From: CAZLFA01 sp964558665 | GTDB taxonomy: Bacteria; Desulfobacterota; Syntrophia; Syntrophales; PHBD01 | NCBI GenBank assembly: GCA_964558665.1 | Contig: CAZLFA010000009.1 | Location: 1-64,000, forward strand | Length of the DNA stretch: 64,000 nucleotides | Reading direction: 5' to 3' | Part shown: positions 52,704 through 61,263 of the stretch, piece by piece | Layout: every line of letters begins with the position of its first letter | How positions within the stretch are numbered: position 1 is the stretch's first letter | Made by a program: the position numbers and the translations under genes | The notes under the pieces: model-generated | What the model saw: only the letters and a program-made list of their open reading frames with translations | Database searches by the model: none | Told to the model about the DNA's origin: nothing

Positions 52704-54302
52704 TTAGACGCTTACTTTTTCTATCTTCATATTCCAGACAAAATAGTCGAAGATTATCCTGGTAACGAAAACAGCTGTAAAGATGCTGGCGATAATGCCG
52801 ACGCATAGAGTCACGGCGAAGCCCTTGACCGGACCGGTTCCAAAACCAAAGAGGAAAAGGGAGGCGATCAAGGCGTTGACATTCGTATCAAGGATAGTGA
52901 GAAATGCCTTGGAGTACCCTGTTTCAATGGCCGCTCGCGGTGTTTTGCCGGCGCGCAGCTCTTCTCTGATGCGCTCGAAGATGAGCACATTAGCGTCAAC
53001 CGACATGCCGATGATGAGCACGATGCCGGCGATGCCGGGGAGAGTAAGGGTTGCCTTGAAGGCCGCCAGGACGCCAAGCAGAATGACGAGATTCAACGCA
53101 AGGGCGACGTTCGCGATCACGCCGGACAGCTTATAGTAGAATATCATGAACAGGCCGACAAGAATCAGACCGATCACAGCGGACCATATACCCTTGTCGA
53201 TGGAGTCCTGTCCGAGCGACGGGCCCACCGTCCTTTCTTCAAGGATGTTTACCGGTGCCGGCAGTGCGCCTGCCCTGAGGACAATGGCTAGATCGCGCGC
53301 CTCTTCCGTGCTGAACGAGCCTTCTATCACGGCCTGACCTCCGGAGATGCGCTCCTTGATTTTCGGGGCTGAATGAACGGCGCCGTCCAGAACTATGGCC
53401 AGCCTTTTTCCTGTGTTTTCGCCGGTGATTCGTTCAAAGTCGCGGGCGCCCTGGGCGTTGAATTTTATCGACACATGAGGCTGTCCGAAACGGTCGCTTA
53501 TCTGGACTTTGGCGCTCTCCAGGGAGCCGCCCGTCATCAGCGTCTTGGATTTAAGCAGCATCGGCGCGGAAGATCGGCGTCCGGATTCCCTGTCCACACG
53601 GTATTCATAAGCAATGACGCTTCCCTCCGGAATATTCCCTTTTAAGGCGTCTTCCAGTGAATGTTCTTCGTCAACCATCTTGAATTCAAGAAGCGCCGTC
53701 TTGCCGATGATGTTTTTCGCCCTTGCCGTGTCTTTGATGCCCGGCAACTGAATGACGATGCGATCGTTGCTTTCCGGAATAATTTCCGGCTCGGTAATGC
53801 CGAACTGATCGACGCGGTTGCGTATAGTCTCCACACTTTGTTCAACGGCAAGCTTCTTAATGTCTTCCGCCCGTTTTTCCTTGATCTTCAGAGATACAAG
53901 CTCCCTGCCTTCCCTGATTTCGGAAGACGCGATATCGAGATCGGGATACTGATCCTTGACAGCTTTTTCAAATGCGCTGCGTGAAGCTGCATCAGGAAGC
54001 TCGAAGGTGATAGTGCTGCCCTTGGCCGATCTTTCAATGTAACGGAAACGAACCCTGTTTTCCATCAGGGTTTCTTTCAGATTATTGGCCAGGCGTTCCA
54101 GGGTCCCTTCGACGGCTTTTGCCGTATCAACTTCCAGAACAAGATGCGTCCCTCCCTGAAGGTCAAGGCCGAGGGGTATCTTCTCGGCGGTCTTCTTCCA
54201 GAAATCCGGAAGGTTGGATGTCAACGACGGCGCCAGGTAAAAGAGAGCCGCAAGAAAAACGACTGCGGCGATTGCCGCTCTGACTGGTATACTTTTGATC
54301 AT
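52704..54302 (-). CDS. secD: protein translocase subunit SecD
   Basis: A 532-aa partner of SecF with one N-terminal helix, a large periplasmic P1 region (about 30-350) and five C-terminal helices. LGLDLQGGTHLVLEV near residue 44 and GMSVDANVLIFERIREE (about 425-441) are diagnostic. It begins 19 bases after yajC. The length is ordinary. Confidence 0.97.
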   Translation of the reverse strand: MIKSIPVRAAIAAVVFLAALFYLAPSLTSNLPDFWKKTAEKIPLGLDLQGGTHLVLEVDTAKAVEGTLERLANNLKETLMENRVRFRYIERSAKGSTITFELPDAASRSAFEKAVKDQYPDLDIASSEIREGRELVSLKIKEKRAEDIKKLAVEQSVETIRNRVDQFGITEPEIIPESNDRIVIQLPGIKDTARAKNIIGKTALLEFKMVDEEHSLEDALKGNIPEGSVIAYEYRVDRESGRRSSAPMLLKSKTLMTGGSLESAKVQISDRFGQPHVSIKFNAQGARDFERITGENTGKRLAIVLDGAVHSAPKIKERISGGQAVIEGSFSTEEARDLAIVLRAGALPAPVNILEERTVGPSLGQDSIDKGIWSAVIGLILVGLFMIFYYKLSGVIANVALALNLVILLGVLAAFKATLTLPGIAGIVLIIGMSVDANVLIFERIREELRAGKTPRAAIETGYSKAFLTILDTNVNALIASLFLFGFGTGPVKGFAVTLCVGIIASIFTAVFVTRIIFDYFVWNMKIEKVSV

Positions 54303-54321
54303 GTATTACCTCTTGATGGAT

Positions 54322-54645
54322 TTATTCTTTGCCGGCTTTCTGAAGGACGGTCCCGATAAAATTACGGCCGACCTTGATTCGAACTTTTTCTGAAACTTCC
54401 AATGTGATGACCGTATCGGTTATGGCTACAATCTTCCCGTGTATGCCGCCCGTTGTCAGAACGGTATCCCCGTGAGTGAGATTGGCCAGCATTTCTTTGT
54501 GCTCTTTCTGCTGTTTCTGCTGCGGTCTGATGAGCAGGAAATAAAAGATGAAAAAAAGTACACCCATCATGACTATGAAGCTCCAGTCGCCGCCCTGAGA
54601 TCCCATGCCGCCGCCGAGCCCCCCCATAGCGTATGCTATATCCAT
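54322..54645 (-). CDS. yajC: preprotein translocase subunit YajC
   Basis: A 107-aa single-helix membrane protein (helix about 23-41, FIVMMGVLFFIFYFLLIRPQ, given here as its two halves) with the typical IRPQQKQQKEH and the beta-rich cytoplasmic tail (LTHGDTVLTTGGIHGKI). The start at 54645 is set by AAAGGAGG; an in-frame ATG at 54672 would overlap tgt. It accompanies SecDF. Confidence 0.93.
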   Translation of the reverse strand: MDIAYAMGGLGGGMGSQGGDWSFIVMMGVLFFIFYFLLIRPQQKQQKEHKEMLANLTHGDTVLTTGGIHGKIVAITDTVITLEVSEKVRIKVGRNFIGTVLQKAGKE

Positions 54646-54650
54646 ATTGG

Positions 54651-55802
54651 TCAATCCTCCTTTTTGCCGCAATCTCCTGATGCAAGTGCATCGGGCGAAG
54701 TGCGACTGCTGACGAAATTATTTCGAAACTCTTCGTATCGACCTTCTGCTATGGCGTTACGAATACTTTCCATCAACCGCATGTAATAGCGGATGTTGTG
54801 AATTGTGTTTAAAACCATGGCCAGGATTTCCCCGGCGACATACAGGTGCCTCAGATAGGCTCTTGAGTAGTTTCTGCAAGTATAACAATCACATGAGCTG
54901 TCCAGCGGGGCCGTATCATCCCGATAACGGGCGTGCTTTATAACAACCTTTTCGTGATTTGTAAACAATAATCCGTTTCTTGCACATCGAGTGGGAATAA
55001 CGCAATCAAACATGTCTATCCCTTGATGAACGCAGGTTACAATGTCTTCAGGAGTGCCGACGCCCATCAGATAGCGCGGCTTTTCATCAGGCATCATCGC
55101 TGCCGTTGTCTCCACTACGGAGATCATTTCATCCTTGGGCTCTCCGACGCTCAGCCCGCCCAGTGCATAGCCGTCAAAGTCAAGGTCGATCAGCGATTCC
55201 AGTGATCGCTTCCTTAACTCCTTATAAACGCCTCCCTGAATGATGCCGAAGAGAGCCTGTTTCGTTTCCCGTGCGGCCTCCCGGCAGCGTTTTGCCCATC
55301 GTGAAGTAAGCTCCAGCGATTTTTCCGCTTCGTGAAAAGTGGCAGGATAGGGTGTGCATTCGTCCAGGCACATCATGATGTCTGCACCGAGTGCTTCCTG
55401 AATGGCTATCGCCGATTCGGGCGTGAGAAAGTGCTTTGAGCCGTCGATGTGCGACTGAAAGACCACTCCGTCTTCCTGAATCTTTCGCAGCAGCGCCAGG
55501 CTGAAGACCTGGAAGCCGCCGCTGTCCGTGAGTATGGGGTGGGGCCAGTTCATGAATTTATGGAGTCCTCCTGCCCGCCTGATAAGCTCGTGGCCGGGAC
55601 GCAGATACAGGTGATAGGTATTGCCGAGAATTATTTCCGCGCCCAGTTCCCTTACCGTCTCCGGGGTCAGGGACTTGACTGTACCCTGGGTGCCCACAGG
55701 CATGAAGACAGGAGTCCTTATCTCTCCGTGGGCCGTTGTGATAGTTCCCAGTCGTGCACCGCAGGAAGGGTCTTTTTTGTTTATGGTAAAATTAAATTTC
55801 AT
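54651..55802 (-). CDS. tgt: queuine tRNA-ribosyltransferase
   Basis: A 383-aa enzyme that swaps guanine-34 of certain tRNAs for preQ1. The Asp active-site regions DSGGFQVFSL and GGLSVGEPKDE are visible, and the zinc site is CDCYTC...H (CxCxxC). The start at 55802 overlaps the queA stop as ATGA and fits the family N-terminus (KFNFTI); a TTG at 55817 is less likely. Together with queA it makes queuosine. Confidence 0.96.
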   Translation of the reverse strand: MKFNFTINKKDPSCGARLGTITTAHGEIRTPVFMPVGTQGTVKSLTPETVRELGAEIILGNTYHLYLRPGHELIRRAGGLHKFMNWPHPILTDSGGFQVFSLALLRKIQEDGVVFQSHIDGSKHFLTPESAIAIQEALGADIMMCLDECTPYPATFHEAEKSLELTSRWAKRCREAARETKQALFGIIQGGVYKELRKRSLESLIDLDFDGYALGGLSVGEPKDEMISVVETTAAMMPDEKPRYLMGVGTPEDIVTCVHQGIDMFDCVIPTRCARNGLLFTNHEKVVIKHARYRDDTAPLDSSCDCYTCRNYSRAYLRHLYVAGEILAMVLNTIHNIRYYMRLMESIRNAIAEGRYEEFRNNFVSSRTSPDALASGDCGKKED

Positions 55803-56827
55803 ATAATCAGCATGCAATCCCCGTAACTGTAAAACCGGAACCGGCTTTCAACGGCGCGCCGGTACGCCTTTTTTATGAGTTCCCGACCGGCAAAGGCGCT
55901 GACCAGAAGCAGCAGCGACGAGCACGGGAGATGAAAATTGGTAAGCAATCCCCCGACACGTCTGAAGCGATATCCCGGATAGATGAATCTTCCGGTCCAC
56001 CCGGATGAGGCCTTTAACATGCCGTCATCACCGGCAGCCGATTCAATCACCCTTGTTGATGTTGTGCCCACAGCAATGACCCTGTCCGCCTGGTTGATCA
56101 ATCTTGCGGATTCACTGGTTACCTCGTAATACTCCTCTTCCATGACATGGTCTTCGATGTTTTCCGTCTCAATGGGGACAAATGTTCCATAACCGACGTG
56201 CAGGGTGACGGATGCCACCTGAATGCCCGCTGCCCTTATTGCAGCCATCATCTTTTCGGAGAAGTGCAGGCCGGCTGTGGGCGCTGCGACCGATCCCGGC
56301 GTTTTCGCGTAAACGGTTTGATACCTCTCCCTGTCGTCCGCGGTATATTGCGCCCTGTTTCTTCTGATGTATGGAGGAAGCGGCGTAGAACCGAATTTAT
56401 CGAGGAACTCATCAAACGGGAGGACAGTGTCGAACTGTACCAGCCATTTCTTATCGGAAACCCTCTCCATTATATGTATCCTGCAGGCAGTGTCGATAGT
56501 CAGTAGCGCCCCTGTCCGCAGGCGCTTGGCCGGTCTCAGAAGCACCTCCCATACATTGACTGTCTTTTCATGCCGCCTGAGAAGGAGAATCTCTATAACT
56601 CCCCCTGTCTCCTTCGCTGCAAACAGACGTGCGGGAATGACTTTGGAATCATTTATTACCAGCAGATCACCCTTATTAAGATAGTCGGTCAGATTGCTGA
56701 AACGGTCTTCGGCAATTGCCCCTGTCTGTCTGTCCACGGTCATCATCCGAGAACCGTCCCTTTCCGTACAAGGTTTCTGTGCAATGAGCTCATCGGGTAG
56801 AACGTAATCGAATTCGGATAATTTCAT
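55799..56827 (-). CDS. queA: S-adenosylmethionine:tRNA ribosyltransferase-isomerase
   Basis: A 342-aa enzyme that builds epoxyqueuosine on preQ1-tRNA from SAM. Signatures include LIAQKPCTERDGSRMM near the N-terminus, VINDSKVIPARL and the late PTAGLHFSEKM and GTTSTRVIESA. It overlaps the DUF2065 gene upstream and tgt downstream by 4 bases each. Confidence 0.96.
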   Translation of the reverse strand: MKLSEFDYVLPDELIAQKPCTERDGSRMMTVDRQTGAIAEDRFSNLTDYLNKGDLLVINDSKVIPARLFAAKETGGVIEILLLRRHEKTVNVWEVLLRPAKRLRTGALLTIDTACRIHIMERVSDKKWLVQFDTVLPFDEFLDKFGSTPLPPYIRRNRAQYTADDRERYQTVYAKTPGSVAAPTAGLHFSEKMMAAIRAAGIQVASVTLHVGYGTFVPIETENIEDHVMEEEYYEVTSESARLINQADRVIAVGTTSTRVIESAAGDDGMLKASSGWTGRFIYPGYRFRRVGGLLTNFHLPCSSLLLLVSAFAGRELIKKAYRRAVESRFRFYSYGDCMLII

Positions 56828-57012
56828 TGATTTCTGCCGAAATATATCAGGAGCAGACCCGCGGCCATCGATAAGAAGCCCACAATTCTCAATGTGGAAT
56901 CGGGTATCTCCTGAATTTTTGAGAGATATGCCTTGACCTTGTCGGGAAGCACGAAGTACGGCATCCCTTCAATGATAAAAACCATGCCCAGCACGCATAG
57001 AAAAAAATCCAT
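56824..57012 (-). CDS. DUF2065 small membrane protein
   Basis: A 62-aa two-helix membrane protein of the DUF2065 (YjeT-like) family: DFFLCVLGMVFIIEGMPYFV and LRIVGFLSMAAGLLLIYFGR, each about one helix. The start at 57012 follows GGAAGGAA; an upstream start at 57075 would only add low-complexity sequence. It overlaps queA by 4 bases. Function is unknown; related genes often neighbour envelope quality-control genes. Confidence 0.78.
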   Translation of the reverse strand: MDFFLCVLGMVFIIEGMPYFVLPDKVKAYLSKIQEIPDSTLRIVGFLSMAAGLLLIYFGRNQ

Positions 57013-57189
57013 TACATATTCCTTCCACGTATTTGGCGGAGGCGTCGTAGCATATCCATAATCCCCTGACAACAAATTCCTATTGGCATGAGTTACAGTG
57101 CAAATGCAATGTTATTCTGATTGACACGAAGCTTCCAATCTCTTAATGTCACAGACAAAACATTCTTGCTCCTGTCAGGAGACAAAAAA

Positions 57190-57456
57190 TTGAGCAGAAG
57201 AAAATGCCCGGGAATGGATCCGGCAAATTTTCGACCGGAAGACATCAAACTGCAGAAATGCACTTCCTGCGGCCACGAGATCGAATTCTGGAAGGATGAC
57301 ATTTACCTTAAGTGCGATAAATGCGGGCAGGAGAATGTCAATGCGGCACTAGGCAATACCTGCCTGTCATGGTGTAAAAGCGCCACCCGGTGCATCGGCG
57401 ACAGCAGCATCGAAAGATGGATCGAGGAAAAGCAAAAAGAGTGCAAAGAAAAATAA
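57190..57456 (+). CDS. small cysteine-rich zinc-ribbon protein
   Basis: An 88-aa protein with a CPGMDP opening, two CxxC pairs (CTSC, CDKC) that form a zinc ribbon, and three further Cys residues in NTCLSWC and TRC, eight in all. The start is TTG at 57190, because AGGAG lies 8 bases upstream (57177-57181) and it keeps the CPG motif; a TTG at 57121 has no ribosome site. CPG-[MQ]-D followed by a zinc ribbon and a CxxWC tail recalls small conserved proteins of anaerobes, but I cannot name the family with certainty. The Cys number would also allow an Fe-S cluster. It stands between divergent DUF2065 and convergent mazG. Confidence 0.7.
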   Translation: MSRRKCPGMDPANFRPEDIKLQKCTSCGHEIEFWKDDIYLKCDKCGQENVNAALGNTCLSWCKSATRCIGDSSIERWIEEKQKECKEK

Positions 57457-57476
57457 ACCGGTCTGCTGTGTAATTA

Positions 57477-58274
57477 TCATTTCTCGACAATTGTCCCCGT
57501 CTTGCTTTCGTCCCAGAGTTTATCCATTTCGTCCAGGGATGCCTTGGCGGTACTGCTTCCCCGCTCTTTGAGCTTTTTTTCAATATAAGCGAAGCGCTTT
57601 TTGAATTTCCTGTTTGCAGACTGCAGGGCATCTTCGGCATCGATGCCTGTGAAGCGGCAAAGATTTACTATGGAGAAAAGCATGTCGCCGGTCTCCTCTT
57701 TTATATGATCCTTATTACCTGTATTAAGAGCCGATTTAAGTTCCGCCCATTCCTCTTCCACCTTTAAAATAACACCCTCTGTCCTGTCCCAGTCAAAGCC
57801 TGTCCTGGCGGCTTTTCTTCCCATTTCCTGCGCTTTCATGAGTGCCGGCATGGAGCGCGGTATGCCGTCGAGAAGCCCCGGTTCAATGCCTTTCTTGCGG
57901 TATTCCCCTTTTTTGATCTCTTCCCAGTTGTCCTTTACTTCCTGGACGTTGCTTACCGATATCTGTCCGAAGACGTGCGGATGACGTCTTGTCATTTTTT
58001 CAATAATTTCCGCCATCACGTCCGATATGCTGAACTTCCTTTCCTCTTCAGCGATGCACGCCAGAAAAAGTATATGAAAGAGAAGATCACCCAATTCCTC
58101 CCTCATGGCATCAGGCGACCCGGAATGGATGGCATCTATAACTTCATGGGCTTCCTCAAGCAGATATTTGGCAATATCATGGTTTGTCTGCACTCTGTCC
58201 CAGGGGCAGCCGTCGGGCGCGCGTAATCTCCTTACAATGTCAATGATTCTTTGAAGTTGAGATTCCGTCTGCAT
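57477..58274 (-). CDS. mazG: nucleoside triphosphate pyrophosphohydrolase MazG
   Basis: A 265-aa house-cleaning NTPase with two MazG domains. In the first, LLEEAHEVIDAI and REELGDLLFHI carry the EExxE/ExxD metal site; the second has EEWAELKSAL and KEETGDMLFSIVNL. It hydrolyses (deoxy)NTPs to monophosphates and may influence ppGpp-linked stress. AAGGAAG precedes the ATG. The C-terminal tail is short and ordinary. Confidence 0.94.
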   Translation of the reverse strand: MQTESQLQRIIDIVRRLRAPDGCPWDRVQTNHDIAKYLLEEAHEVIDAIHSGSPDAMREELGDLLFHILFLACIAEEERKFSISDVMAEIIEKMTRRHPHVFGQISVSNVQEVKDNWEEIKKGEYRKKGIEPGLLDGIPRSMPALMKAQEMGRKAARTGFDWDRTEGVILKVEEEWAELKSALNTGNKDHIKEETGDMLFSIVNLCRFTGIDAEDALQSANRKFKKRFAYIEKKLKERGSSTAKASLDEMDKLWDESKTGTIVEK

Positions 58275-58309
58275 GCGATAACTTCCTTATTATCTGAAAT
58301 TTCTCCATT

Positions 58310-58340
58310 ATTATGTAGGAGACGTCAGTTTGATTGTCAA
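58310..58340 (-). promoter_or_regulatory. promoter of mazG
   Basis: Minus strand: perfect TTGACA (58340-58335) with TACATA after 17 bases (58317-58312) or CATAAT after 19 (58315-58310), about 40 bases before the mazG start. Confidence 0.6.
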
Positions 58341-58665
58341 CCTGAAAAAGTACAGACCTTATCCCAAGTTTGATGATGATAGCCGGCAGCAGGTAAATCG
58401 AAGTTAAATGCTAATATATACAATTGGTTATGTTTTTTTTGTTTTTATGAAAAAAGAAATTGCTATTTAGGCGACAATTCGATAAAGATGATCCGCTTTC
58501 ACGTCTAGGGAAATGAAACGGTAACACTGAGGAAACTGCCGGCCGGATATAAACACTCTCTAAACGGCATACACATGGCGTATGTGGTGTTTTGGGAGAG
58601 GGCGGACGATCTGAATTAAGCTACCGACACTTCATTTTAAATATTCAACGAATGAGGAGGATGAC
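58341..58665 (+). other. leader region of the carboxyltransferase operon
   Basis: These 325 bases before the carboxyltransferase gene carry no gene. At 58551-58600 two incompatible pairings are possible: AAACAC (58551-58556) with GTGTTT (58587-58592), or CTCTC (58556-58560) with GAGAG (58596-58600) around an inner CATAC/GTATG hairpin. This could be a regulatory leader. A T-rich run (58430-58450) and TAATATATA (58410-58418) occur upstream, but no convincing -35/-10 pair is seen. Confidence 0.4.
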
Positions 58666-60339
58666 ATGGCAGAAGAAAAGAAAAAATTGACAAGAGCGGA
58701 AAGATTGGCTGCGGAAAGAGAAAAGAACCTCCGCCATTGGGAAGAGCAGGATGCAATTCTCATGAAACATCGCGAGGAGGCTTACAACATCGGCGGCGCT
58801 GCCCAGGTAGAGCGCCTGGCCAAGCAGAACAAGAAACCGATGCGTGACCTGATCAAGATGCTGATCGATCCGGGGACGGACTTCTATGAACTGGGCCTCG
58901 ATGCAGGCTATGATATCGGCAAGAAGCGTCTCTACGGCGGCGAGATCTATGACTCGGAAAAACGCGGTCATATCCCCGGCGGCGGCGTCGTCACCGGTGT
59001 CGGCACTGTTATGGGCAAGGACTGCATGATCTTTGCGAACGAAAACCGCTATGCAGCAGGCACCTATTTCCCCATCACGCTGAAAAAGCATATGCGCGCC
59101 CAGGCCATTGCCGAAGAATGTGAACTTCCCTGCGTCTACATGGCAGACTCGGGCGGAATCAATCTGCCTCTCCAGGTCGGCTGCTTCGCAGACGACGGGC
59201 ACTTCGGGACAATGTTTTATAATATGTGCCGCATGTCGGCAAAAGGCATTCGTCAGTACACGCTGTCCACAGGCGGCAACACGGCAGGTGGCGCGTACAT
59301 CGTTTACCTCGCCTCCGAATCGATCATGATCGAGAAGATGGCCTACGCCTTCCTGGCCGGCCCCCCGATGGTCAAGTCGGCAATCGGCGAGACGGTTTCC
59401 CCCGAAGATCTGGGCGGCGCCTATGTCCACACCCAGCACTCCGGCGGTTGCGATCATTTCGTACGCAGCCAGGAGGAGGGAATCGCCAAGATTCGGGCCA
59501 TGATGGAATTCGAGCCCGGCAATAAGCTTTACATCGAGCGTCGGGAAAATCGGGAACCGAAATTCGATTTCAAGGAAATGATGAGCAGCACACCCGTAGA
59601 CACTTACCAGTACATCAATATCAAAGAGACCATCAAGTGCCTGGCCGACGACTCCTATTTCCATGAATACAAACCCACTTACGGCCCCGGCCGCGGTGAT
59701 TCGGTCATAGCCGGCAAGATGTGGATGAAGGGCATTCCCGTGGGCGTCATCGCCTCCAACGCGAGCGGCGTCATCTATATCGACGCAGCAAGAAAGGCCA
59801 CGGAGTGGATGATCCGCTGCGGCAACTCAAAACTTCCCGTACTCTTCCTCCAGGGTTCTCCCGGCTACATGGTAGGCAAGGCCGAGGAGTGGGGCGGCAT
59901 AGGCAAGTACGGTTCCGACATGGTTCGTGCCTGTACATGTCTTGACACACCGAAGATTACATACGTTATCGGTCCCGACCACGGCGCCGCCAACTACGGT
60001 ATGTGCGGTCGCGCCTTCAAGCCGCGCTTCGCCTTCACGAACATGAGAGGCCGTACAACCGTTATGTCCGGCGAGACAGCAGGTTTCATCGTAGAGACAG
60101 TACGTCGCAAGAACATCATCGACAAGGGCGGCCAGGTCAACGAGGAAGAAATGGCCAAATTCCGCCAGATGATGAGAGACCGTTATGATTCGGAAGGCCA
60201 TCCCTTCTATACCGGTTCGCTGATATTCCATGACGGCGTTGTGGCTTTCAGCGAGGCGCGCGAGAAGATCGCCAGGGGCTTCGAGCTTGCGCTCAGAGTT
60301 CCCATAAAGACCTCCGTCTGGGGCGATCTGAAAGTCTAA
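58666..60339 (+). CDS. biotin-dependent acyl-CoA carboxyltransferase (methylcrotonyl-/glutaconyl-CoA type)
   Basis: A 557-aa carboxyltransferase with the N-terminal and C-terminal crotonase-like halves in one chain. MADSGGINLPLQ, MSAKGI, GGNTAGGAY, FLAGPPMVK and ANYGMCGRA match 3-methylcrotonyl-CoA carboxylase beta and glutaconyl-CoA decarboxylase alpha chains. It moves CO2 between biotin and a short branched or unsaturated acyl-CoA. GAGGAGG precedes the ATG. It is the first gene of an operon with an AUH-type hydratase, an HMG-CoA-lyase-like enzyme and a biotin carrier. No biotin carboxylase gene is here, so decarboxylation coupled to a membrane subunit encoded elsewhere is as likely as ATP-driven carboxylation. 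Confidence 0.9.
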   Translation: MAEEKKKLTRAERLAAEREKNLRHWEEQDAILMKHREEAYNIGGAAQVERLAKQNKKPMRDLIKMLIDPGTDFYELGLDAGYDIGKKRLYGGEIYDSEKRGHIPGGGVVTGVGTVMGKDCMIFANENRYAAGTYFPITLKKHMRAQAIAEECELPCVYMADSGGINLPLQVGCFADDGHFGTMFYNMCRMSAKGIRQYTLSTGGNTAGGAYIVYLASESIMIEKMAYAFLAGPPMVKSAIGETVSPEDLGGAYVHTQHSGGCDHFVRSQEEGIAKIRAMMEFEPGNKLYIERRENREPKFDFKEMMSSTPVDTYQYINIKETIKCLADDSYFHEYKPTYGPGRGDSVIAGKMWMKGIPVGVIASNASGVIYIDAARKATEWMIRCGNSKLPVLFLQGSPGYMVGKAEEWGGIGKYGSDMVRACTCLDTPKITYVIGPDHGAANYGMCGRAFKPRFAFTNMRGRTTVMSGETAGFIVETVRRKNIIDKGGQVNEEEMAKFRQMMRDRYDSEGHPFYTGSLIFHDGVVAFSEAREKIARGFELALRVPIKTSVWGDLKV

Positions 60340-60366
60340 AATATCAAGAGAGGAAGGTGAAGAGAA

Positions 60367-61167
60367 ATGGCAGATGTATTACTGAAAGAAAGAACAGACG
60401 ATGGCATCCTGATTCTTACCCTGAATCGTCCTGATGCCATGAACTGCTTTAATTTTGATCTCCTGGCCGTGCTGGCAGACACGATCAAGGAGTGCAATTT
60501 CGATATGGATCTCCGCTGCATCATCATTACCGGAACAAAAGCAGGCGACGATCCCAAGAAGTGGTCATTCTCAACAGGCGCAGACCTGAAGGAGAGAAGG
60601 ACGCTCACACAGGATCAGGTACGCCGGTTTATCTTCACAATCCGCAATACGTTCACGGCCGTGGAGCAGGTTCGTGTTCCTGTCATTGCCGCCATCAACG
60701 GTTTTGCCTTCGGCGGCGGGACGGAACTGGCGTTGGCCTGTGATATTCGTATTGCTTCGTCCAATGTGTTGATGGGTCTCACGGAAACCAGTCTGGCGAT
60801 CATTCCCGGCGCCGGCGGAACCCAGAGACTGCCGAGAATTGTTGGTGTGGCGAAGGCCAAGGAGTTGATCTACACAGCAAGAAGGTTCAATGCCCAGACC
60901 GCGCTGGAAATCGGTCTGGTCAGCAAGGTTGTGGAACCTGATAAGCTTATGGAAGCATCACTTGAGCTTGCAAGAGAAATCGCCAAGAATGGTCCGATCG
61001 GCGTAGCACAGGCGAAGTTTGTCCTGAATTACGGTTCGGAAGCCAGCCTCGGTGTGGCCCTGCCGCTCGAATCCAAGGCTTATGAAGTAACTATTCCGAC
61101 GAAGGACCGTTTGGAAGCACTGGCGGCTTTTGCAGAAAAACGTAAACCTGTTTTCAAGGGTGAGTAA
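60367..61167 (+). CDS. enoyl-CoA hydratase, methylglutaconyl-CoA hydratase (AUH) type
   Basis: A 266-aa crotonase. The oxyanion loop GFAFGGGTELALACDIRIAS, cut here to GGGTELAL and ACDIRIA, holds one catalytic Glu, and GLTETSLAIIPGAGGTQRLP holds the other. GADLKER and TETxLAIIPGxGGTQRLPR are especially like AUH, the 3-methylglutaconyl-CoA hydratase. It would hydrate the product of the preceding carboxyltransferase to an HMG-CoA-type thioester. GAGGAAGG lies upstream; the gap to the first gene is 27 bases. Confidence 0.9.
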   Translation: MADVLLKERTDDGILILTLNRPDAMNCFNFDLLAVLADTIKECNFDMDLRCIIITGTKAGDDPKKWSFSTGADLKERRTLTQDQVRRFIFTIRNTFTAVEQVRVPVIAAINGFAFGGGTELALACDIRIASSNVLMGLTETSLAIIPGAGGTQRLPRIVGVAKAKELIYTARRFNAQTALEIGLVSKVVEPDKLMEASLELAREIAKNGPIGVAQAKFVLNYGSEASLGVALPLESKAYEVTIPTKDRLEALAAFAEKRKPVFKGE

Positions 61168-61189
61168 ACAGACAAACAAACAATAAAGT

Positions 61190-61225
61190 TTTCCCTCCTC
61201 CTTACTGCCGCCGGAGGAGGGGAAA
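61190..61225 (+). repeat. intercistronic hairpin
   Basis: TTTCCCTCCTCC (61190-61201) pairs with GGAGGAGGGGAAA (61213-61225), one G bulged, over an 11-base loop. There is no T-run, so processing or mRNA protection is likelier than termination. It lies between the hydratase and the lyase-like gene. Confidence 0.7.
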
Positions 61226-61263
61226 TTCTTATTAAAAAAAATTGTTAAGGAGGAAGTATATTT

